This document shows positions 56,985 through 64,000 of a stretch of DNA of 64,000 nucleotides, piece by piece. Below the pieces are notes generated by a model. The model had not been told where the DNA came from. It was given only the letters and a program-made list of their open reading frames with translations, and did no database searches. Every line of letters starts with the position of its first letter. Positions within the stretch are counted from its first letter, which is position 1. This stretch comes from Bradyrhizobium sp. WSM471 (GTDB taxonomy: Bacteria > Pseudomonadota > Alphaproteobacteria > Rhizobiales > Xanthobacteraceae): positions 1 through 64,000 of the forward strand of contig NZ_CM001442.1 of the NCBI RefSeq assembly GCF_000244915.1. Reading direction: 5' to 3'. A program made the position numbers and the translations under genes.

Positions 56985-57623
56985 GTGCAGGGGCTTGTGC
57001 ATATTGTTGACGATGATCCGTCCTTTCTGACGGCTATGGAGCGTCATTTGAAGCATGCGGGTTACGAGGTCGCCGTCTATGCCTCAGCGCAGGCGTTGCT
57101 GGACCGATTGCCGGGCACCAGCGTCCCGAGCTGCATCCTCCTCGATGTACGGATACCCGACCTAGATGGTCCGGCACTGCAAGCGCGGTTGAACGAACTC
57201 GGCTCGACAGTGCCAATTATATTCGTCAGCGGTCATGTCAACATACCCGTCACGGTGCGCGCCTTAAAGGCGGGCGCGGATGATTTCCTAACAAAGCCGG
57301 TGACGTCCGATAACCTTCTTTCGGCAATTGAACGAGCTTTCGCACGCCACCGCGCCTTCCGGGAGCAACAGACTAAGCTCGATGTTGTTCGCGCCCTCAT
57401 CGCCAAATTGACGCCGAGGGAGCGGCAAGTATTTGAACTGATAGTTGGTGGCAAGACCAACAAGCAGATCGGCAGCATCTTGGGAACGAGCGAGCGGACG
57501 ATCAAGGCCCATCGCCACGCGGTGATGGAGAAAATGCAGGTTCGGACCTTGGCTGAACTTGTCGCGGTTGCTGAACGGGTCGGTGTCATTGGCGATAAGC
57601 CCAATAACGGACCTATGGCCTAG
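56985..57623 (+). CDS. FixJ/NarL-type response regulator
   Basis: A 212-residue regulator: receiver domain (about 1-120) with VHIVDDDPSFLTAMERHLKH, phospho-acceptor D54 in ILLDVRIPDLDG and FLTKPV, then a LuxR-type HTH (about 140-205) with LTPRERQVFELIVGGKTNKQ and SERTIKAHRHAVMEKMQV. The GTG start has AGAGG upstream. Its closest relatives by pattern are FixJ-like regulators, which pair with sensor kinases such as the divergent one at 54575-56458. Confidence 0.93.
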   Translation: MQGLVHIVDDDPSFLTAMERHLKHAGYEVAVYASAQALLDRLPGTSVPSCILLDVRIPDLDGPALQARLNELGSTVPIIFVSGHVNIPVTVRALKAGADDFLTKPVTSDNLLSAIERAFARHRAFREQQTKLDVVRALIAKLTPRERQVFELIVGGKTNKQIGSILGTSERTIKAHRHAVMEKMQVRTLAELVAVAERVGVIGDKPNNGPMA

Positions 57624-57780
57624 GCCAGTTCTCGACCGTTTTCAATTTATTGGCCTATGGGACACTTGTGTCAGATTCCCGACATACCTATTGATTCTCA
57701 TCAGCACCGAGTCGCCAGCGGCAAACATGGGTGACTGAGAGAGCCGGTGCGCTCCCGCTTGTCATCGGAGCGCAATCCAA

Positions 57781-58161
57781 ATGGGTAGAAGCGACCCTGT
57801 TTTGGTCGTCGATGACGATCCTGGAATGCTGCGGGCCGTCGATCGGCTGCTACGTCGGCATGGCTATGAATCCATCCTCTTCTCGTCTGCCGAAGAGCTG
57901 GAGCAGCACCCCGACGTCGTCAACGCACTCTGCATCATCTTGGACATCAAGCTCAACCTGCGATCCGGGATCGAACTCCGACATCAACTCAAAGCGCGAG
58001 GCGTTTTGGTCCCCGTCATTTTCATCACCGGCAATGAGACCCCTTCCGTTCGCGAGGCCGCACTGCTGTCCGGATGCGTCGCATTTCTAACGAAGCCGTT
58101 CTCAGCGCACGAGCTGATCGAATCGATCAAACAGGCGGCAGGCGGCGAACTCCTTCACTGA
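57781..58161 (+). CDS. receiver-only response regulator
   Basis: A 126-residue REC domain: VLVVDDDPGMLRAVDRLLRR, D55 in IILDIKLNLRSG, VIFITGNE and AFLTKPFSAHELIESIKQA. It follows the FixJ-type gene by about 160 bases on the same strand, and resembles a FixJ receiver without its HTH. It may compete for, or carry, phosphate from the nearby kinase. Confidence 0.9.
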   Translation: MGRSDPVLVVDDDPGMLRAVDRLLRRHGYESILFSSAEELEQHPDVVNALCIILDIKLNLRSGIELRHQLKARGVLVPVIFITGNETPSVREAALLSGCVAFLTKPFSAHELIESIKQAAGGELLH

Positions 58162-58187
58162 GCGCGCTTAGGATTGCTCCCGTTCCC

Positions 58188-58201
58188 TTGATCTAGGTCA
58201 A
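58188..58201. promoter_or_regulatory. FixK/FNR-type box 2
   Basis: TTGATCTAGGTCAA, identical to box 1, 70 bases before the potassium-channel-like gene at 58272. Extended arms CCTTGA/TCAAGG are also conserved. This spacing is compatible with a class II activator site centred at -41.5 of a start near 58236. Confidence 0.8.
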
Positions 58202-58271
58202 GGAGGCTGAACTTTCGTCCGGAATTGTACAAAGGTGCAGCGCTGCGGTCAGCCAGGCCTTAGGAACATCG

Positions 58272-58982
58272 ATGAAGACGCCCGTACGCGAGCTGCGCCG
58301 TTTGCGCGGAGAACGCATTGACTGGCTGCTTTCGGTGCTCACCGGGGTGCTGGCATTACTGATTTTTGTCTTCGCCCCGCTACAAGCAATGGGCATTACC
58401 GCCTTCCATCTGTTTGCGGATGGTCTACTGGTAGCGATCATCGTCAGCATGGTGATCATCTCGAACAACCCAACCGCTCTGGTTCTGATGTCGCTCGCGC
58501 TCGTTTTCAACGTCGCCGTCTTCTTCCTGCGCATTTATTACCCAGTACCGTACCACCTTCATATTTTGGCCGGTGCATGGCTGGTCATCGCCTGCACGTT
58601 AGGCGTTGTCGTGGTACAGGCCGTCTTCAGGCGAGGTCTCGTTACGTATCACCGAATTATCGGAGCGATCCTTCTGTACTTGTTGATTGCGGTGGCCTTT
58701 GCAACCCTGTTTCTGTTTGTAGGGCTGGCGGCTCCCGACGCAATCAAGGGGATAGCTTTCGAGGACGATCATTCAGTCGCCGCATCGCTTTTTTACATAA
58801 GCTTCGTCACGCTTACATCGACCGGATATGGAGACATCGTTCCGGTACATCCGTTGGCGCGAAGTCTCTGCAACATCGAAAGCGTAATCGGCCAGCTTTA
58901 TCCGGCGACCCTTCTGGCGAGGCTCGTTACCCTCGAGCTCAGCAGTGCCAGCTCAGCGCGTAAACCCACCCCTACCACCTGA
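58272..58982 (+). CDS. two-TM-pore potassium channel family protein
   Basis: A 236-residue membrane protein with about four to six hydrophobic segments (residues 19-37, 46-62, 66-84, 95-113, 130-150, 168-180). A pore loop carries the selectivity filter TLTSTGYGDIVP (TGYGD, residues 184-188), followed by the pore-lining helix region (NIESVIGQLYPATLLARLVT). The Cys-containing GQLYPATLLARLVTL end resembles bacterial ion channels lacking a cytoplasmic RCK domain. The FixK-type box upstream suggests a role at low oxygen. Confidence 0.85.
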   Translation: MKTPVRELRRLRGERIDWLLSVLTGVLALLIFVFAPLQAMGITAFHLFADGLLVAIIVSMVIISNNPTALVLMSLALVFNVAVFFLRIYYPVPYHLHILAGAWLVIACTLGVVVVQAVFRRGLVTYHRIIGAILLYLLIAVAFATLFLFVGLAAPDAIKGIAFEDDHSVAASLFYISFVTLTSTGYGDIVPVHPLARSLCNIESVIGQLYPATLLARLVTLELSSASSARKPTPTT

Positions 58983-59060
58983 GCCGCAGGAGCTGCACCG
59001 ACACGCGTGCGCTGCACTCGCGTCCTGTGGGGTTTCGCCCGTCGCAAGGCAAACTCTCGG

Positions 59061-59074
59061 TTGATCTATGTCAA
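59061..59074. promoter_or_regulatory. FixK/FNR-type box 3
   Basis: TTGATCTATGTCAA, one base different from boxes 1 and 2, 95 bases before the paralogous secreted gene at 59169. Confidence 0.75.
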
Positions 59075-59168
59075 AGCGGGCGATCCTTTAGCGGACACGC
59101 TGCGTGCAGCCGCACCTGAGACGGCGTCCGTGCGTCTGTTGCGCAGGCACAAAAGGGAGACCCGCACC

Positions 59169-59432
59169 ATGCATCCCAAGAAGCGTCTTTCGATTAAGTC
59201 CGCGACTATTAGCGGGATCGCTGCTAGCGCCCTGTTGGGCCTTGCTGGTCTCACGCTCAATCCAGGCCCAGCCAATGCCATCGTGTATTGCCAATACACT
59301 GCCTATCCGGCGGGTTGCGTTGCTCGGCCCGGCGTGGTGCTGGGTGCGCGTCCGGTAGCCCGCGCTGCGGTACGCCATAACGCCGGTGGCAATGCCAATG
59401 GTGGTGTCAACCGCGTTGGAGCTCGGCGGTAA
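59169..59432 (+). CDS. small exported protein, paralogue B
   Basis: An 87-residue paralogue of the gene at 53962: a KRLSIKSAT leader (LSIKSAT is shared with paralogue A), a signal peptide, then IVYCQYTAYPAGCVARPGVV and ARAAVRHNAGGNANGGVNRV. Both have two Cys at matching places. AAGGGAGAC precedes the ATG. The two copies lie 5 kb apart with a FixK-type box each, so both gene and control site duplicated. Function unknown. Confidence 0.8.
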   Translation: MHPKKRLSIKSATISGIAASALLGLAGLTLNPGPANAIVYCQYTAYPAGCVARPGVVLGARPVARAAVRHNAGGNANGGVNRVGARR

Positions 59433-59460
59433 GGAGTTTTTTCGGCGGATCGCGATCAAG

Positions 59461-59500
59461 AAAAAAACCGTCGTCGCTTCGTCCCGGAGGCGGCTTTTTT
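59461..59500 (+). terminator. possible intrinsic terminator
   Basis: AAAAAAACCG and CGGCTTTTTT can pair, giving an A/T-rich stem base and a C/G top with one mismatch; a U-tract lies on the plus strand about 30 bases after the stop of paralogue B, and an A-run mirrors it, so it could also stop leftward transcripts. Confidence 0.5.
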
Positions 59501-59741
59501 GTTCCCGCGCACGCCTCAGCGCAGGCCCAGGGAGACCGTGAGAACGCAATCGCACGGCTCAACCGGCCTCAGACTTCAGCACTAAATCCCCAACGCAACC
59601 CGGAAAGCATCCGGTTGAGTGGGTGCCGTCGCGCGGTCCCCCCATTTGTTTCCCTCTCTCAGAGGACCCCAGCGCCGACATCTCTTGATAGTGCGTCCGG
59701 CGGCAGGCGGCGCAGGCCGGGAGCGGACATCTTTCCGATTT

Positions 59742-60959
59742 TCAACCTTTTTGAGGTGACGCCGCTGTCTGACCAATGCCAATCTGCATCAGGTCTCGGC
59801 CAATCACCAGTTCACCGGAGAAGCCCTTGCCTGCGGGTAGCAGTTGTTCTCGCGTTGCGTTGCCGGGCACAATGTGGCTGAGGACAAGTTTCTTCACGCC
59901 TGCGGCTTCCGCTACTGCTCCAACCTCTTCGACCTGCGTATGGGCATTTAGCAGATGCTGCACTAAACCTTCGTTCGCAACGGAACGCGGCGTAGGAAAA
60001 GCGCGATAGATAGCACTCGTCACGATAACCTCGTGAACGAGTACGTCTGCGCCTTTTGCAAGTTTGATCAAGTTCTCGCACCGCCCCGTATCGCCGGAGA
60101 ACACAATGGAGCCATCGTCAGTGTCGAAGCGATAGGCAAATGCGGGCCAGACGGGAGCGTGATCCACCAAGGTAGCGGAAACGCGTACGCGATCATCCTC
60201 GAAGATTTTGAATGGCTCCATCGGGGGAGAAGGCGTTTCATTGGGCGATTTGAAACCGGCGATTGCCGGAATATCAATGTCGTGCACCTCGACCACCGCT
60301 TCGAGGTTCGGCTTCCCGTTGTCGCGCATTCGGTCATTCAAATCCGTCGCAAAAGCTTGATACAGGTAGCCCGTCATATCCTTGATGCCGGGCGTGGGGT
60401 TTTCGGGGTTGATGATTGGCACAGTCGGAGCCGAAGTGCCGGGCAGTGAAAAGACAGGCGCCATTTGACCTCGCCGACCCGGGCCAAAGACCTTGAAGGG
60501 GGTGGATCGGCGGTCGAGCCCAACGAACAATCCGATGAACAACAGATTAGCATAGTCGACTGTATGATCGGAGTGGAGGTGGGTTAGGAAGAGCGCTCTC
60601 ACTCTGTCGTCCATGAAGCGGCTACTTGCTGGCGATATCGCCTGCTGGAGGCGTTTCCCGGCACCCTCGCCGCAGTCCACGATATAGTAGGCGTCACCAA
60701 CCGCCACGACCGACGAAATGCCGCTTTGGTCCGAATTCGGGTACCATGTCGGACCGCCTGAGGTGCCCAGCAGGATGAGCCGTGACCGCGAATTGCTGAC
60801 ATCTCCCGATATTTGTGCGAGCTGAATTCGTGTATCGACGCTGCCGTCGCCTGCGACGGCGGAGCTTATCATGGGCGCAAATAGGCTGATGGCGCTCCCC
60901 GCGATGAAGCCACGGCGCGTAAGAGCTTGTCGAACCGCGTGTCCAATCGGATTGCTCAT
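59742..60959 (-). CDS. Tat-exported metallo-beta-lactamase-fold hydrolase
   Basis: A 405-residue exported hydrolase. Signal with twin-Arg motif LTRRGFIAGSAISLFAPMIS (residues 13-32). MBL-fold metal motif FLTHLHSDHTVDY (HLHSDH at 127-132), then VFSGDTGRCENLI and VLSHIVPGNATREQ for further metal ligands. It resembles RNase Z-type and lactonase-like MBL proteins; export argues against RNA processing, so the substrate is unknown. No operon partner is evident. Confidence 0.87.
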   Translation of the reverse strand: MSNPIGHAVRQALTRRGFIAGSAISLFAPMISSAVAGDGSVDTRIQLAQISGDVSNSRSRLILLGTSGGPTWYPNSDQSGISSVVAVGDAYYIVDCGEGAGKRLQQAISPASSRFMDDRVRALFLTHLHSDHTVDYANLLFIGLFVGLDRRSTPFKVFGPGRRGQMAPVFSLPGTSAPTVPIINPENPTPGIKDMTGYLYQAFATDLNDRMRDNGKPNLEAVVEVHDIDIPAIAGFKSPNETPSPPMEPFKIFEDDRVRVSATLVDHAPVWPAFAYRFDTDDGSIVFSGDTGRCENLIKLAKGADVLVHEVIVTSAIYRAFPTPRSVANEGLVQHLLNAHTQVEEVGAVAEAAGVKKLVLSHIVPGNATREQLLPAGKGFSGELVIGRDLMQIGIGQTAASPQKG

Positions 60960-61047
60960 TTATTCCCCCAGACAGCTTCATGAGAACAGGCTCTCGCGAA
61001 TTCAGTGGATCAATGCGTTCCGCCTGCGTTCAAATGACGTGAATTGT

Positions 61048-61206
61048 CTAGAACCAATCGCCCGGAATGTATCTGTCGAGCAGCAGAACGCTCACGGATA
61101 ACAGGAGACCCACGCCGCAAAACAACGCCACCGATACAAACGTCTCGATTTCCGCAATTGCTTGGGTTGGTGCGTTGGGAAAGAACCGTGCCGCCAATGC
61201 AGTCAT
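61048..61206 (-). CDS. small single-pass membrane protein
   Basis: A 52-residue protein with one TM helix (VALFCGVGLLLSVSVLLLD, residues about 27-45) and a short C-terminus RYIPGDWF. CAGGAGAGAA immediately precedes the ATG. Longer upstream codons lack an SD. Similar to single-pass miniproteins in Bradyrhizobium; function unknown. Confidence 0.7.
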   Translation of the reverse strand: MTALAARFFPNAPTQAIAEIETFVSVALFCGVGLLLSVSVLLLDRYIPGDWF

Positions 61207-62185
61207 TTCTCTCTCCTGCGTTAGAAGTGCTCGCACTTCGCAGGTTAAGGGTGCTCCTTCCATTGTTTCAGGACGATTGCGTCGGTCGATTAATGAGGTT
61301 TCTTCGCAGCGTAAACGCCAGCGGTAAGATCGCATCACACGCCTCCGCGCTTATCGCGTCTCACGACCGTGACAGGGTCACGACACACGCTCGATCGCGT
61401 CACACGATCAGCAGGGGACGCCCGTGGTGCGCGTCTGGGCTCTTCGACGCATTCGGCTATAGTCCGCACGGGGATGCACCAGCGCGCGTCCCTGCCACAG
61501 AAATTGCGCCGAAACGCAACCAAAGCGCAGGGCGAAGCCCGGGTGTAAGCAACCGATGCAGGGCCGTCCGTCGCAATTTATGCACAGCTATCGATCGCCC
61601 GGCGGATCGCGTCACAAATGACGACACCCAAGACTTATCGCATCGTTTTCTAAAGGTTTTTTCGTGTGAACATTTCATGCGCAGGGGGAAGCCTGGCCTG
61701 CGAAGGCTATGATGTGCTCAGGGTTGATCGCAATGGCTCAGTCAGGCGACGAGCCGTTGCCCTTCATGCTCCAAGGCCTTGGTGACAGGCGCTCCGACAA
61801 TCCGCCGCAGCTCCGCTGCGACGCCCTCCAACACTGCGCGCTTCTCCTTCATGCGCTTGGAGTGGTTGTAGACCTTGCCCGTGACGGTCGGCGACGGTGG
61901 TGTCGCCCTTCTTCGTCACTGCGTGATCAAGGCATTTGGCGATGGCAGCGTCGTCGAAACAGAGATCACCGGCGACGACGAGATCGAAGCGCTCGGCCTG
62001 ATGCCGTGGATGAGCCCACCCTGCTATCCCAACATGAGCGCGCTTGATCAGCCCCTATGGCGATGCCGGTGCGAAGCGCGAGAGCGCTGAGCTGGCGCTG
62101 CGAATGCGACGGTGCGGATTCAGTAGGTGGCGTCCTGACCCGGCGCGTGAGTGCGACAGCATCGAAGCCGTGGAACGTCAGTGCA
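61207..62185. other. decaying stretch without intact genes
   Basis: Only remnants are seen, including the integrase fragment on the minus strand listed next. Several short frames are Arg/Pro-rich and judged non-coding. The region separates the MBL gene from the DUF4935 gene and is a plausible relic of a second mobile element. Confidence 0.5.
61742..61960 (-). pseudogene. phage integrase C-terminal remnant
   Basis: Read on the minus strand, bases up to about 61900 encode TVTGKVYNHSKRMKEKRAVL then EGVAAELRRIVGAPVTKALE and a stop at 61742. This matches the C-terminal end of tyrosine integrases, including the nucleophilic Tyr in VYNHSKR. Just upstream the reading frame changes by one base: AIAKCLDHAVTKKGDTTV continues the same domain in another frame. 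So it is a C-terminal fragment with at least one frameshift. Confidence 0.5.
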
Positions 62186-63259
62186 TCACCATCGGAAAGA
62201 GCGCGAGTTAATCTCGTTGATGCTAACCTGCACGGTCTGCCCCGCCAAAGAGATTGAGTCGAACTCAAGATTTCCTGTTAATTGGTCAAAGCGAAGGACG
62301 ACTTCCGGGTAAAAATATTCTGTGCGAGTTTGGGATATCCAATGGTGGCGGCTGGGTTCGTATTCATCGTAGCGCCCCTGAACCTCAACCTCGATACCGA
62401 GCGATACTTCCACCTCGATTTCGGGCTCACAGGTAAAGGTCTGTCCCTCCTGTTCTAAGACGTTTAGCGACAGGACGTTCACCGAATAAACGTCCTCTAC
62501 CCGGGCCGCTATGATGTTCACTTCCTCAGCTCGGTTGTAGCGACTGTACTCAACGTCAAAGCCCTTGATTTCGTCAATTATACTGTCACTGAGATATTCG
62601 CTCGCGCCAAGAGCCTTTTCGAGCGCATCGTGTACTTCCTGTGAAACAGTTGCTTGAGATATAATTTCCGCAATCGATTCTGAATGAAACAATGGACCAG
62701 CTTCAGAGCAGCAACCTCGCAAGTCCGGGTCGTCGGACACGACGTAGGCTGTTGAGCTATTCTGCTGGCACCACCTACGAATAGACGCGACTGAGATCGC
62801 ATCGGGAAACTCGGCCTTCTTCTTGGCGCTGAATGGAGGCCGCCGAGCGAAGTAGTCGTCAAGGATGGCGTTCACATCTGAAATCAATGGGACCTTAACG
62901 GCCTTGGCATGTTTCAGAAATCCGTCGAACGCTGCCTCCAATGTGCTGATTGCGGTTGTTTGATCCCTCACACGTTCAACAGCCAGCGAAGCGCCGAGTT
63001 GCTCCAAAATGCCGCTGTGCTTCATAACTGAGGAGCTTGCTTCGACGAAAAGTTCTCGAAGCTGGGACTTAACCTCTCCAATGGTTATATCCGTGACAAG
63101 GAGCCGAAGCTGGCCCGCCTTCGCGAACTCGGCAAGCTTGGACAAAGCACGCCCGTTCCAGTCGAAACGAGCTTTTCGCAAGGCCTGCGTATCGACAAAC
63201 ACGAACCGTGTTCGAAGATGCGGACGCTTAATCTCACTTTCCGGCGCTGGTTCATTCAC
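62186..63259 (-). CDS. DUF4935 PIN-like domain protein
   Basis: A 357-residue protein whose first 185 residues match the PIN-like DUF4935 pattern: FVFVDTQALRKARFDWNGRA with D23, LLVTDITIGEVKSQLRELFV (Asp/Glu cluster), FPDAISVASIRRWCQQNSST, AYVVSDDPDLRGCCSEA. The C-terminal half (about 190-357) is acidic and beta-rich (EPEIEVEVSLGIEVEVQGRY). PIN-fold proteins are metal-dependent RNases, so a role in RNA degradation or defence is possible. The gene is visibly more AT-rich than its neighbours, suggesting recent transfer. Confidence 0.8.
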   Translation of the reverse strand: MNEPAPESEIKRPHLRTRFVFVDTQALRKARFDWNGRALSKLAEFAKAGQLRLLVTDITIGEVKSQLRELFVEASSSVMKHSGILEQLGASLAVERVRDQTTAISTLEAAFDGFLKHAKAVKVPLISDVNAILDDYFARRPPFSAKKKAEFPDAISVASIRRWCQQNSSTAYVVSDDPDLRGCCSEAGPLFHSESIAEIISQATVSQEVHDALEKALGASEYLSDSIIDEIKGFDVEYSRYNRAEEVNIIAARVEDVYSVNVLSLNVLEQEGQTFTCEPEIEVEVSLGIEVEVQGRYDEYEPSRHHWISQTRTEYFYPEVVLRFDQLTGNLEFDSISLAGQTVQVSINEINSRSFRW

Positions 63260-63406
63260 TGGGTGGCATTACCTCTCAGCGGCATTCCTGTTTCTAAAGG
63301 AACTGTGCTACTCGCCTTGTTCATGCGGCGGGCAGCGTCCGCCGGTTGGCACGAGATCATCAAGTCGAACATGCTGCTCTTCTTGTGACGCTGCTCTGGC
63401 AGTGGT

Positions 63407-63688
63407 TCACATGAGCCTCACCACCATGTCGGCGGCGCTGCGGCAATCGATCAGTTTGTAATCATCGAATCGGGGGGTGCAGAAAAGGCTCCTGCTCATC
63501 AAAGAACTTTTTCGCGATCTCAACCGTGCTGCTAGACGCCCAAAGTGTACCGGGAAGATTCCCCATTTCATTTTGGACACCTTCACCCCCGATTGTGCCA
63601 CCCCGATCATGATCTGATCACCATTCTCTAGTGGCAGCCGGGCAAAACACATTGAGGGCGTGTCTTTCTTCACGATGATCTCACCCAT
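63407..63688 (-). CDS. small protein with apparent compensating frameshifts
   Basis: A 93-residue frame starting MGEIIVKKDTPSMCFARLPL and ending FDDYKLIDCRSAADMVVRLM. Between about residues 46 and 77 the frame reads Arg/Ser-rich sequence of poor quality, while the minus-one frame there reads TLWASSSTVEIAKKFFDEQE then PFLHPP, which looks like natural continuation. The switches fall near C/G runs (about 63552-63556 and 63471-63476). Either two compensating indels are real or they are base-call errors. Function unknown. Confidence 0.5.
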   Translation of the reverse strand: MGEIIVKKDTPSMCFARLPLENGDQIMIGVAQSGVKVSKMKWGIFPVHFGRLAARLRSRKSSLMSRSLFCTPRFDDYKLIDCRSAADMVVRLM

Positions 63689-63711
63689 GTCCGTCCCCCA
63701 AGCGCCCGGCC

Positions 63712-63974
63712 TCATTGACGGTTCGTTGTGACCCTGCCCACATTGCGCCCGCGTGCGTCATAGATCGTCATCGGATTTCCGCTGGTGGACTCTCGGCTGA
63801 TCACACGGCCACGGCCACGGCTATCGTAGGTCGTCGTCGTGCCTTGGCTATCGGTCGCCGACCGGCCGACGACGTTGCCGTGCGAGTCGTACATCGTGCG
63901 CGCTGTTGCGCCGGGGCGGTGGAGGTCAGAATCGTGAGCGTCAGCAGAGCGATCAGCACGCCGGATGCGCGCAT
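63712..63974 (-). pseudogene. small exported YD-like protein, reading frame broken after the signal peptide
   Basis: The minus strand starts at 63974 with a signal peptide (MRASGVLIALLTLTILTSTA, PAQQ) but then runs out of frame. A second frame, starting two bases shifted, reads MYDSHGNVVGRSATDSQGTT, TYDSRGRGRVISRESTSGNP and TIYDARGRNVGRVTTNRQ, three repeats of a YD-S/A-xGR-motif. Removing two bases in the CGCGC at about 63903 would join PAQQR to TMYDSHG, so a 2-base insertion probably broke the gene. Confidence 0.55.
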
Positions 63975-64000
63975 CTCGCCGAATGTGATCTTTTGCGGGG

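Overview
The window looks like chromosomal DNA of a high-GC alphaproteobacterium of the Bradyrhizobium type. It begins just upstream of dnaA. The basis is the gene order dnaA-dnaN-recF-gyrB with alphaproteobacterial-type proteins, families of intergenic palindromes of the sort abundant in Bradyrhizobium, FixK-type hypoxia boxes, and many small proteins of a Bradyrhizobium flavour. The species assignment is inference from memory of such genomes; no search was run.

Region 1 (1-19.2 kb) is conserved core. It holds dnaA, dnaN, a small DUF559 nuclease-like gene framed by palindromic repeats, recF, two tandem paralogous secreted proteins built from repeated FY...GW modules, gyrB, a small membrane protein, murA (with Asp in place of the usual catalytic Cys), a MATE exporter coupled to a DUF2867 protein and a DsbA/2-hydroxychromene-2-carboxylate isomerase-like protein, a FUSC-family membrane protein, and an MmgE/PrpD protein.

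Region 2 (about 19.3-28.7 kb) is an integrated mobile element. A tyrosine integrase is followed by an AlpA-like small protein, a small acidic ORF with a strong terminator, and then five genes whose start and stop codons overlap by 1-4 bases. These encode a zinc ribbon, a full-length divergent beta sliding clamp, a prim-pol-type primase, an SF2 helicase and a winged-helix-like protein. The run ends in a cluster of four iteron-like repeats. An HGG-type Cys/His protein, a small unknown protein, a serine recombinase and an orphan adenine-methyltransferase-like gene follow. This element, carrying its own sliding clamp and a candidate origin only about 19 kb from the host dnaN, is the most notable system in the window.

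Region 3 (28.8-45.5 kb) is accessory. It carries a Tat-exported protein of unknown role, an RlpA-like protein, a chloroperoxidase-type hydrolase, an APH-type kinase, a periplasmic metallo-beta-lactamase-fold protein and a LysR regulator. These are followed by a signalling run: membrane diguanylate cyclase, soluble three-PAS chemoreceptor and hybrid histidine kinase. A cobalamin riboswitch in front of a TonB-dependent receptor closes the region.

Region 4 (45.9-64 kb) is rich in small genes: two convergent receiver-only response regulators, a stand-alone ATP-dependent DNA ligase and several zinc or coiled-coil miniproteins. Three near-identical FixK/FNR-type boxes lie before two paralogous small secreted proteins and a potassium-channel-like protein, surrounding a sensor kinase with a periplasmic-binding-protein-like sensor and two response regulators. 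The right end is decaying: an integrase remnant, a PIN-like DUF4935 gene, and two small genes with apparent frameshifts.
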